A stretch of DNA of 64,000 bases from positions 5,876,428 through 5,940,427 of the forward strand of contig PTFA01000028.1 of NCBI GenBank assembly GCA_003342895.1. Reading direction: 5' to 3'. This document shows positions 24,501-36,500 of the stretch, piece after piece; positions within the stretch are counted from its first letter, which is position 1; each line of letters starts with the position of its first letter. Origin of the DNA: Casuarius casuarius. Lineage: Eukaryota > Chordata > Aves > Casuariiformes > Casuariidae. A program made the translations under genes and the position numbers. Under the pieces are notes generated by a model. That model ran no database searches. It was given only the letters and a program-made list of their open reading frames with translations, and was not told where the DNA came from.

Positions 24501-27500
24501 TTAATCCCATAATAATACAGAGCATGAAGGAGGGAGGAAGAAGAATGGAAGAAACATGACTAGATGTATTCGTCTTTTTTCAAGTTATTGAATTATTCTG
24601 GATAAATTGTTTTTCATTTGATTATTTAATGAAAACAATAAAGAAAAAAGTCATTCAAACCATGATAGCATTCAATTAACCCGCAGAATACAGACTTCTC
24701 TCTCTCTCTTTGTTTTGCTTTGTTTTGTTTGTTTTATCTAGGACAACTGCAGATTTGTCCCAAACTCCGGACAAGAAGATGCCGACGGTGATGGGATTGG
24801 AGACGCCTGTGATGAAGATGCAGATGGAGATGGCATTCCCAATGAGCAGGTTCTATGTAGATCTGGGTGTTCATCTCAGGGACCGGGGGTCTGTGTAAAT
24901 TGTGTAAACAGAAGGATTTCATGTTATTGCAGTAGGCAGTGATTTCAAAACCTGGTCCATTGCCATTTGCCAATTATTATCCCATATCCGTTACTGTTAC
25001 TACCTCTCTAAATCCTGTCTTTTATGTAAGGCTAACTATTATAAAGCCTTAAAAAAAAAAAGTCTGCCACACCAGCCTTAAATCCCAACTGCGAATGCTC
25101 CATTATTTATATTTTAGCATTGAATTTTATTTTCTCAGTGACAGCTTTTCTGTAGAATGCACACATTCTACAGAACATAGTCTTGTGCTCTTCTTTCGCA
25201 CTCTTCCGTAACTTGGCCTTTAAGAACATTACTTAAGCTAGTGTCTTTCTGTTTAAAGAACAGAGTGACCTGGCAGCACATTGTGCGAGGGATGTAAAGC
25301 CTGCAGAAATTAGTGAGTGTCTTGCCAATAACTTCAAAAGCTTTGGATCAGGCTCTCAAAGAGGAAGAGCTTTCCACGTGAGGATATCACTGCAGGATAT
25401 GCTGGAGCATAAATTCAGACTATAAAAACTCTTTTGCTTTCACTCCTCACTGTTATTCCACATCAAGATATTTGTGTGGTATTGCTTAATGCACTTCCAA
25501 AGAAGACAAGAAGGATGCTCTGTTCAGAGTACAAACAACCATGTGGAGCTAGGGCAGACCAGCAGTTGCAGAAGGTCTGTTCTGGGGTATTTTGCCGCAA
25601 AGACAAAAATTCTGGCAACCTGGAGCAATTGGCTGTGTTAATATTGCATAAGGAAAGACGTTAAATCCTCCTTCAACTGTGACTCTCTGCAACTTCAGCA
25701 CCTTCACAATCAAGCAACTGCTGTGAATTGTTGTTCGGCTCTGTTCTGCCTCTTGCTGCGTGTGCGTGGCAGGGTGAGGACACGGGCGTGCGGGTGGGGG
25801 AGGCGCGTTTACACCACTTCGAAATAGTTCTCCCCGTGTGCCTCCTAATGGTCCTAGAGAGTCAATAGCATATTAGGTGACAAAAGAATAGGACTTCGGC
25901 CTTTTTGCATCAAGAAGCAGAGTTTTCCAAGTGTTTCAGCTTTGGTTCAAGTCTCTACCAGAAGAGGGCAACCGCCTTTCATCAAGAGCACCTTGAGGAC
26001 CTGTCAGGGCCCCTGAACTGCAGCCCTTGAGACAGACCGTGTAAGGGAGCCAGGGCTTCCGAACAGGTTACTTACATGGGCCTATCTGAAATGAGAACGA
26101 GAAAACAAAGTCATAAATAAAGCCTTGTCATACTGGATGTTTGCATTTAATATTCCCATGGTGTGGTTGAAAGCAGATATTTGAGGCAACCACTGAAATC
26201 TGGTCCAGAGCTAATATTCACATAAAATGTCAAAATGCTTGGAAATTGCTGCTTTTTTTTTCCTGAGAATATAAATACAAGGCTTATATAAATCCACTAA
26301 AGTAGAAATGAAGGATTCAGAGCCCAGCTCATACCTCATTTGGGTCTGTGTCTCTTGCAGGATAACTGTGTCTTGGCTCCCAATGTTAACCAGAGAAATA
26401 GCGACCAAGATATCTTTGGAGATGCTTGTGACAATTGTCGCAATGTCCTGAATAATGACCAGCGGGACACTGATGGTGATGGGAAAGGAGATGCTTGTGA
26501 CGATGACATGGATGGAGATGGTTGGTAATTCTTCACTTACAGCTTCTGTGATATTTGTGAAACTTGCCCCTACTGTGCTGTGCGTTAGGAAACTTTCACC
26601 AGCTGCTAAGTGTCATGTAACACATTCCCTTTCTGCAGGAGACTTCTGGTTGGAATCATCGCGTTTAGATTATTGTATATCTTTTTGCCTCCATCTGAAG
26701 CACTGTACACTTTTTAACAGATATCCTGAGCTGTGTTTCATGTATAAGTTAAGGGCACTGGTCATTCAGTAATTGCTTAAAGGCTCAAACATGTCCCAGA
26801 GTGTTTGAGTGTCCCAGCTGCTGCCTGTCCCAGATGCCCAAGAGCTACATAATGTATTATTTTCATTACTGGATGAGGCTTAAAAGATGTCATAAAATCA
26901 CAACCCTCCAGATGTAATAATAATGAAGATGAAATGTCCCATCCTATAAATTGTGACCCAGGGAACAGGCTAGAATGAAGTGTGTGTAATTAATGAAGTG
27001 TATGTTGTTGGGTTGAACAGGACAGCTGTTCTTCAGTAAGATGTTTCTTACTACTATTAATGAATAGATAAGAAAGGTTTGCTGTAAAGGTTTATAGTGT
27101 CATTGCAGGATAAAGCAGTTGCAGAAAAGGAATCGCATCTTTACTGTTCTTTATTTATGTTGTACAATGACAGATAAAGGAAATAGTTTTTAACTAACAT
27201 CCAATCCACTTTTTCCTAGGTATTAAGAACCTTTTGGATAATTGTCAGAGGATCCCCAACCCAGACCAGGAGGACAAGGATAATGATGGCGTTGGCGATG
27301 CCTGTGACAGCTGCCCTACCGTCAGCAACCCAAACCAGGTTAGCAGACGGAGCGAAAAAATACCCCCATTTAGTGAGAGGGATTGTTGAGATCCAAAAAG
27401 ATGCAAGAGAATGAGGCAGCCAGTGCAGCCACAGTGCTTATCTTTTGACAGTGGGTGTTTAGGAAGATTTTATGGAGCTTTGAAAGCTCCTGACATTGGA

Positions 27501-30500
27501 AGGAGGAGCTGCCGGGTACGTTCTCATACACTGAGCTGTTGTTAGCCCCTCTCCTGCATCAGTGTCTCGCCCATCGTGCTCTGAAAGGTGGGCTGCTCCA
27601 GTCCCTCAGGGTCCAGTGCCAGACTTCACACAATGGTGTGACTTAGTTACACTGATATTCCTTTCATAAGGACCAAATCCTGATGTCCTTATTTAGCAAA
27701 ACCTCTACTGCTCCTAGGTGAGACATCAGGGAGAGTTTTGATACATTTAAAACTCTGATTAAGCCCTTTGTAACTAACAAAGAATGTGGGAAGCTTGCTT
27801 ACAGAAACACAGTACATTTTTAAAGCCCCTCAAGAAATGAACCTTGATTAGAAATGAGAGGTACTTTTTTCCAATAGTGGAGGCAACACTTGTTCTCTCA
27901 CCTTGCTTGAACCCTCCAATCTAGATTAACCCTGTTTATCCCTAGTCTATTTTTTCTTTAATAAAACTGACTTTTTGGTTAGACAGATGATGCAGACAAG
28001 AGGCTATGTTTTCAAAACAAAATGTTTTTTCATGCTTTATTTTAATTGCATTTGATTTGATCATGTTTTGTTTTAGTATTGCCGTTTTAACAGATGTCTC
28101 AGCAGCTGGTGCTGGAGCTTTCTCTGTTTTCTTTTGCAGTCGGATGTTGACAATGACCTGGTTGGAGATTCCTGCGATACCAATCAGGACAGGTATGTTG
28201 TGTCATAGCTTGTAACAGCCGCAGCGAGGTGGGAGAAGCTAGTCTTGGACTGAATGCGCTGCTGATTCCTGGAGAGCTGTACTCCCTCAGGCTAGGCTGG
28301 ATTTAATTTCAGTACCTCCTGATAGATTGGTTATTTCAAAGATAATATTATTACTTATAAGCCTTGTTGGTTCACTTCCCTGTGGCAGTAAAGTAACGGA
28401 GCCTCTCACCTGTATCCCCATGTTCATAAGCATCCTGTGAGTTCCTCTGGAGGTGACATTCGTAGCAGTTCTCTGGCTGTAAAACCGGGGAGCACTGCTC
28501 AGAGCTTCTTAGTTAGGTAGCGCCTTTTTTATTTGTTTAAGCCGTTAAGGCTATGTGTTTTCCCATAAGATCCTTGTGCTTCAGAAACAGAATTCTATTA
28601 TCAAGTATAACACATCTGAAAACACGTCCCTTTGCTTTAGCACAGCAAGAGCGGCAAGGCTCCTCTTGGGCTTTCGCGTGCCCTGCGCGTTCGGGGGAGC
28701 GCGTCCCGTGACAGGCTGACTAACGTCCGGCTGGAAGCAGCTTCTGCGCAACCGGCTTTGGGGGGTGGCAGGTCCTCCCCCGTGCTCATCACTCAACGCG
28801 GAGGAAAGGGAAGTGACAAATCCTGTGCTGACACCAAGTTTCAGCAGCTGCAGACATTTGCACCGTTTCAGGCGTGGGGCCGTTGGCGGTGCCGCAGTCT
28901 GGGAAGAGGAGTGCCGGGGAGCCTGCTTGCCCCTCCTTCGCACTGGCCATCCCCAGCCCTTGCCTGGCAGCTGCCACCACCCCCAGTGTTTGGCAATTGT
29001 TTTACTGTTAGGTGGACATGGCTTNGTTTCTTCCTGTTTAAAAAAGGATGTGTTTTCTTTTTCCCTCAAAGCTAACTAACGTGCATGAAGCATCCCCTGG
29101 TAGAAACGCTGTAGCCCTCCCTGAGGTTAGCCTCGCAATAGGTGTATGTGCCTGGTCCTCGCTGCCTTTTCCCTCGTGAACTTGCAGGCATTAGCTGCTG
29201 TGAACTAAAATTAAAGCATCTTTCCTGAGCAGGGAGGACAGGCTGGCATATCCATAGCTATAAGCTTCAGCACTGCCTTAATTTGGCTGCACATCACTTT
29301 TGCTCTGCCTGTGCTAGACAAAAAGCTCCTGAGGGCAAACATGCCTGCTCTTGGCAAAAACCATTTTGGTTGCAGTGTGTGTATGAAACGCACCTGACTT
29401 CAGGCTATAGCCACAGCTCTTGACCTGATCTCTTGGCACAGGTCTGAAGCAGAGAAGTGCCCCTGCACCTCTCCTGGGGAATCAAATCCGGTAAGGCTGG
29501 TGCACCCAGAAACCGAGAAATGCAACAATAGTACCATGGCTCTTAGATTAAAAAAAAAAAAAAAATCTATTGACACCAACAAGTTATTTCTAAAAGCCCC
29601 ATTTTTTTCACACACACACATGCACTTAACCACAGGATGGAGAAATGGTGCAGCTGCCCTTCCCAAACCCTTTTCTACAGTCAGTGTCCCTGTTCCCCGT
29701 GACTCTTAGCTGTAAGCAGCTGACACAGCTGTGTGGGGTTGGGGGAAGCTGCAGACTTTCTCCTCCTCTCTGCTACTGGATCACAGTGTGAATGAGATGC
29801 CAGGGGCTGCACAGCTCCCCTGTGTGAAAGTAATACAACAAAATTCAGTGTGCCAGAGGGTGAAAGTGATGCTTATGTTAAACAAGACCAATTTCAGTTG
29901 CTCGCTTAGATTCTCCCATACATTTCACTCTCACCCGCATTTTTCCAAGCCCCAAGACACTTGTGCACGGTGTGGAGGATGAGGGATGCCGGCTGTCGAG
30001 TCCTCCTGCGTCTCCAGGCTGCCTGTCGATTGGTCACAGTGCCCTGCTTTTTGGATGTGCCTTGCACACCCTTTAGGAGTGGGTATTGTTTGGGATCTTG
30101 GGCTCTGGGTTCTTGTCTCACCCCATGTGAGGCTGCCTTTTCTTTTCCTTATCTCAGTAATTTTTATCAGTCCAGGCCTAGTCGTCATGTTCTCGTCACC
30201 TTGTTATTGTGACTTTCATTTGCTCTGTGTCTTCTTGCTATTCAGGCATCCGAATGCCACGAGGTCCCGTGGCCCTGATAGGCCATTTCCGAGCCCGGTG
30301 ACAGACTGCTGGGTTGCCCCTGTTGCATTTCCAGCTCAGGTACTTGTGCGCTCTCTCATCCAGAAGCAGGAACTGATGTTGGTGTGCGGTTTTCTTTGTG
30401 TCTGTACTCGCAGCGATGGCGATGGGCACCAGGACAGCACAGACAACTGCCCCACCGTCATTAACAGCTCCCAGCTGGACACGGATAAGGATGGGTTGGG

Positions 30501-33500
30501 TGATGAATGTGATGACGATGATGACAACGATGGCATTCCTGACCTCTTGCCCCCAGGCCCCGACAACTGCAGGCTGGTCCCCAACCCAGGGCAGGAAGAT
30601 GATAATGGTAAGCTGGGTCTTCAGGAGCCATTTCGGAGCTTATGCCCCGCATCCTTGCCCAGGTGTTACACATGCACCAGGCCCTGGTGCAGACACTGCG
30701 TGCGTGGTACGCTCCCCCCCAGCACCTGTCCCAGGAAGGACCCCAGCGCACAGGGGCCCTTTTGGCTGAGGCAGAGCTCCTTGGGGTCCCCTCCTCGAGG
30801 TCCCCTCCCCAGGCGCTGCAGGCAGTGGGGCTGAGACTCACCTCCTCTGTGGATGCCCCAATCTAGTGGCTAAGCTTCATGTGGCTTCTTGCTGCTCCAT
30901 AAATCTGCTTTCACTTCTCTGATGCATTCAGGCGATGGAGTTGGGGATGTCTGCGAGTCTGATTTTGACCAGGATACAGTAATTGATCGGATCGATGTAT
31001 GCCCTGAGAACGCAGAGATCACCTTGACAGATTTTAGGGCCTATCAGACAGTGGTGCTGGACCCAGAGGGCGATGCGCAGATTGATCCCAACTGGGTGGT
31101 TCTGAACCAGGTAAAAATACCTCTGGTCCTTCTTACCTGTCTGGAAAAAAAAAATCATTTGAAAACCACATTAATGCTGTCTCCGTTGCTGGACCTCTAG
31201 CAAACAAGTGAAAAATCAAAACTCTCAGGCAACTGACTATTTTACAAGAGCTATAATGAAGAAACTTTTTCTTAGTGTATGACAGCTTGATGCTGCATTG
31301 CTAATAACTAAAATAATTACAGGTGGGGAAACTCATTCTGGGTGGATTTCACTGCTGCTTGGAAGGCAATCATGAGTTTTTCCTAAAGTTTGAAAGCTGG
31401 ACCTGTTGTGTAGCAGAGCATCTGCTCCTAGTTGGAGACCAATAAATGTTATTTACACAAGCACATTTTAGTCTTCAGGAGACTAATGTATTCTGAGTCA
31501 CAAGGAACGGGCAATTCACTCCCATTGCCAAAGTCTCTGCCAAGCCTGCTGAGCTGTATATGCTTGCCTTAACCCACTCCTTGCAGACAATTTAATCATG
31601 AACGCTGTGAATAAAACTGTATGAGTTAGGACTTAACACCAACAAAACAAACAAACAAACAAAAAACCCTCTTCCCCATTTTTTTTCAGTTCCATCCCTA
31701 ATTCTGGCTGGTTTCTGTGATTTCAGAAGAAAAACTGGGGGGGAGGGAGGGAAAAGTATCAGAATACATCTGGCCAGTTCTGCAATGGGAAAAGAAAAAT
31801 TCTTCCAAACTCTGCACACGAGCACCTGAAGCATTAGGATTTGATTATAGCTCTCATTTAAATTCAAAGCTACAAGTGTTATAGACATGTAAGCAAAAGG
31901 AGGAGAGGGACGATGGGGGTGCTAGAGGAAGGCCAGAAGAGGTTGTTGCCAGGCATAGCCAACACAGCTCTGCACGCACGCACGCACACTCATTAACCAC
32001 CCTGAATTTGCTCTTACAGGGCATGGAGATTGTGCAGACTATGAACAGTGATCCTGGCCTTGCTGTTGGTATGTATCCTCTTCTGCAATTCAAGTTTTAA
32101 GCAGAAGAGCTTTTAGCATGTGACCACATTTCTGCTGACTTGATTTTAACCTGCGCGTATCCTCAGGTTACACAGCTTTTAATGGCGTTGACTTTGAAGG
32201 CACTTTTCACGTGAACACGGTGACAGATGATGACTATGCTGGCTTTATTTTTGGTTATCAAGACAGCTCTAGTTTTTACGTGGTAATGTGGAAACAGACT
32301 GAACAGACGTACTGGCAAGCGACTCCCTTCAGAGCTGTTGCCGAGCCTGGCATCCAGCTAAAGGTACTGGCCGCTGCTCCTAGCCGGGGTCGAAGTGTTC
32401 GCCACAGCCTGGCTACGCTGCCACGCCGCGCGTTGGCCTCGCCGGTTGACTCTGCCGCGGGCCACCCCATCACGCTGTGTGTCGGCCCCGAAGGCCAACT
32501 CTGCCGTTCTGTCCCTGCACCCCGGGTGTCAAAACGGCTGCGCAGCCCCATTAGTGGCACAGTGTTTTAAGGGACTTCATCTCCAGCTGGAGCATTTAAT
32601 CCCCACTCTGATTATGGCCTGGCTGTAATTGGTCAAATTAGAATTTAAACAGTGCTTTAGAAACACAGAAACAAACACATGCAGAGATTTAATTCAACGT
32701 GTTTATTAGCAGTGGTGTACTGTTGCCAAAGCTAGTCTCATTGGTGGGAAACCTCTGCTCTCACCTGTGGCCTGCCCAAGCAGCCTGCTTCTCCTCGGTC
32801 CCAGGTATTCAGAGAAGAAACAAATTCAGTTGTTTTTCCATGCAAGCAGTGGCTGCAGTTCGGAAAGAGCAGTTTATGGGCTTGGGGACAGGAAGGAGGG
32901 TGCTTCTGCAGACATCCTCCCTGCTACAGAAAGACTTAGAGCTCCTGAAAGTGGCATTTCTCTGTGGTCAGTAGTGGAAAACAATTGTATTTCTGCAGGC
33001 TGTGAAATCAAAGACAGGCCCTGGAGAGCACCTCCGCAATTCCCTCTGGCACACGGGGGACACCAACGATCAGGTCAGGCTGTTGTGGAAGGACCCCAGA
33101 AATGTAGGATGGAAAGACAAAGTCTCCTACCGCTGGTTCTTGCAGCACAGACCCCAAATAGGATATATCAGGTAAGAGAGCAAAGGATGGAGAAGGTGAG
33201 TATTTATACACTTCTAACTAAACTATTGTTTCTCAACACTTAATTTAGATAATAATCTGAGAACTTATAATATGTCAGGACTTTGCAGTGATGAAGCATT
33301 AGAACAGGTTAGACTTATGAAATTCCACCTGCAATTCTTTTCCTAGGTAAGACAACTCCAAGCTAAACCTGTTTATCTGGGTGTTGTAACTGTGCCCTAC
33401 AGTAATAGCTTATCTTCCCTTTCCTGGCTTTAATAATTCGCTTTTTCAAGCTACTACTGACCACTGTAAAATGCAAAAAATAAACTGCACTGGCATCATC

Positions 33501-36500
33501 AGCCCAGGTTTTGCAACCTTGTGATATTTCAGAGAGGGCTAAAACCAGAAACACAAGGAAGACAGTTTTCTTCATGAAATCACCACCCTGCAGTTGAGCT
33601 ACAGTAACTTGGTGGTATAATAACTCCACTTTTTTCTTGCAAAGCATTTTAGAGCATCTTCTGGGGCGATTAGAGTAAGCAAGTTTGACTTTATGCTAAA
33701 ATAGATTAAGCATATTTGGACTGTCAGTTTTTTCCATCCCAGCCACAGGGCAGTAATGTATAGACTTGAGGTGGCAACTTTTCTTTAAATCAAGCTGCTT
33801 GTGAAGCTGCTTCACAAGCAAACATCTGCATGTGGCTGCAGTCTCTCTAGTTGCCCTAAATGCCGCCATCTTCAGTTTTGGGGGATGTTAATCAGCATTA
33901 TGAAATCCTTCAAACTAAAGGCAGTCAGGCCCAAAGTGGGTTGCTGCCAGCATCTCACTGCAAGCCATTTACACTAGTTGTTGCAGACCATAACATGTCT
34001 AGCAAAGCTCTTCTGATGCTTCAAGGAGGCCTAGGAAAAAGACACTTGAGCCAACCTCTCCCACAGAAATTTGAAAGACAACAAGCTTCATTCATTGTGC
34101 AGATACTTTTGAACTGCCTCAGCAAATCAGGAAGTGAACTCCGGAACATAACAGGAATTGGGTTTTTTTTTTTTCCTGTTTCTTTTATGAGGAGACATAG
34201 GAGCTTTCTTTCCTTTCACCACTCCTTGTTTTCTTGCATGGCAGAGCAGCTCCTAACACAGTGGTGCTCTCATCCAAAATGAGGCCCTTCAGGCTCATCT
34301 TCCTTTACATTGTTTACACAGTACCCCAGAGGCGGAGGACATGGTGCAGCCGATACTGTGATAGCTCAGCTGGCTCCAGCATGGTCCTGCTCGAGCTCTC
34401 GGTACAGAGCATGCGCTGGGAATCTGGCAGTGTGCAACTATTCCCCAAATTATTTGGGAATTTTCTGACAATTCTTCTAACAGGATGCCAGATCATCAAA
34501 ATTTTTCCTAGAATTAATCTTACATTTTAAGAGAAGTCTCACAGTCAAGGAAGCAGCTTTAAGACTCCAGTTTGTTTGAAACTTTTTTTAAAATATACAA
34601 AGTTTAGCTTCAGACTGTGCGAGACATGCTCCATCTGGTCATCTTCAGCTGATCTAAGCTGATTCTCCCTCCCCCCCCCCCATAATTATCAGCTGTGGAA
34701 AATTTCAGGAGTTAAACCCCTCAGCCTGACTGAGGTCAGGAAAAAACAGTCCAAGGCTCTTGTGGGATGTGTTTAAAAAACAAAACAAAAAACCCTTTCC
34801 CCAGCACTTGCCAGAGTGCAGCGTTGCTCCAATTCCCAACCTGCAAAGGAGCTAACTTAACTGCTTCTTTTTTGCCCTTGTGCTAAAAAAGGTGGGGGGA
34901 GGACAGTGTGTCCAAAGCTGGAATCAAAATGGATAATGAAGCAACTCATAAATGTTACAGCCTCAGAAAAGACTTAACAGCCATTCTGTTTGCTTTTTTT
35001 AAGGGCAAGATTTTATGAAGGCTCTGACCTAGTGGCAGACTCTGGTGTAACTATAGACACCACTATGCGTGGAGGACGGCTTGGAGTTTTCTGCTTCTCT
35101 CAGGAAAACATCATTTGGTCCAACCTGAAATATCGCTGCAACGGTAATGTTTCTCCTATGTCATTTTAGCTAGCAACTAGCAAGTGAGAGTTGAGAATTG
35201 GTACTGTGGCTGTTGGATTAAGCCATCTTGCATCCTTTCCTTTGCTTTTCATTTACAAGTTATTCACAGCTGTGAAACACCTCCCCTGACACGAGCAGTG
35301 CACTGCAGCCCAGCCAGATGGGAACTGACACCTCAGAGCTGCTCCTCCCAGAGCAGTCACTCCACTACAGAAATTGTGCCAACTAAGTAGTATAGCTGTC
35401 ATCAGAGAACTAGAAATGTTATTTAAAAGCAATCAACCAAAAGCTAGTGCTGTTGTGGGAGTTGTATATGCACAACATACTGAGGACATCATGCATGTAG
35501 GACACTCTGAGCGCTGAGTACAAGGTGAAACCAAATCTGGAGATCCAGTGGGATCAATCACCAGGAGTCTGCATCACTTGTGTACCTGCTAGTTGCTCTT
35601 GCCTGTAGGAGGACAAGATCATAAGATGCCCTTTACACAGGGAGAAATCCTCCTCAGACTCTGTGGAAACACACTGGTGCTCTCCAGTTGGGATAAGAGC
35701 CTCACAGCTTAGCCGTAATCTTCCACTATATAAAGTATATTAAACCTTGACAACTCGCACAAACTGATCACATCCAGCTGTTTCTGCCCCAGCAGCAGTT
35801 CAGCTAGATAGCGCAGGGGTTGGAGGGACTTCTCCTCCCACATCAACCCCTGCCTGACTGAGGCAGCCATGGGAAAATAAGTTACCAGCCAGGCTGGAAT
35901 TGTTTCACTGTTTGCTTTCTGTGGATCCAGAAAGCCCAGGTCTGCAGTGGACACAGATGCTGTGTGGATGGGCCCTGGCTCCGCAGCATCTTCCAGTCAT
36001 AGACCACTCAGTACTCACAGGCTGACCCTTGTGAGTGATGGTTAAACAGGGGAACTTCTAAATAGGAAAATGGTGCTTACAAGTAAAAATTACTTAATAT
36101 GAATCCCAAACAGTACAGTGTTTCCCAGAGAGCGTGTTTCAAAGCTGCCACCACAGTCACGGACTTTCCTGGCAGTGAGCAGGTGTCAGAGTCCAGGACT
36201 CTCTGACCAGGGTCTTTTAGATATTCCACACCCACGGAGAGTGCAGTGTTTAATATAAAAGTTTACTTTGAAGATATTTGATGTTACATGGGATTTTTCA
36301 TTTAGTAGAGTGATCCAGCAATATACTGAAATCACAATACAAGTATACACTTAGGCAGTTCAGTCACAATACCAATGTGACTGTCATTACCAGTCTATAT
36401 AATATGCTCACTGTCACAACGCTGGGTGTCCCCAGTCGCAGGGAAGGAATAGGGGGGTTGAAGCCAGCTCAAGCCCGTTGCTCTCCAAAATTTTTGTGTT

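Larger units (their letters stand above)
33172..35003 (+). other. THBS4: THBS4 intron 20
   Basis: Non-coding, about 1.8 kb. Holds a perfect foldback (33796-33820) and a C-run (34671-34681). No gene seen. Confidence 0.8.

Noticed and set aside
25148..25175. MicroRNA precursor
   Set aside because: A 12-bp stem with a 4-nt loop is far shorter than a pre-miRNA, and flanking sequence does not extend the pairing.
26521..26530. GTAATT as donor of THBS4 exon 13
   Set aside because: It looks like a better donor, but adds four bases and gives an early stop when joined to exon 14; the conserved DGDGIKN junction needs GTTGGT.
29986..30834. 282-codon open frame spanning THBS4 exon 16
   Set aside because: Only 30414-30607 matches the type 3 repeats and has splice sites; the flanks are GC-rich intron that happens to lack stops.
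32767..33243. 158-codon plus-strand frame overlapping THBS4 exon 20
   Set aside because: It reads a different frame from the conserved exon and has no family resemblance.
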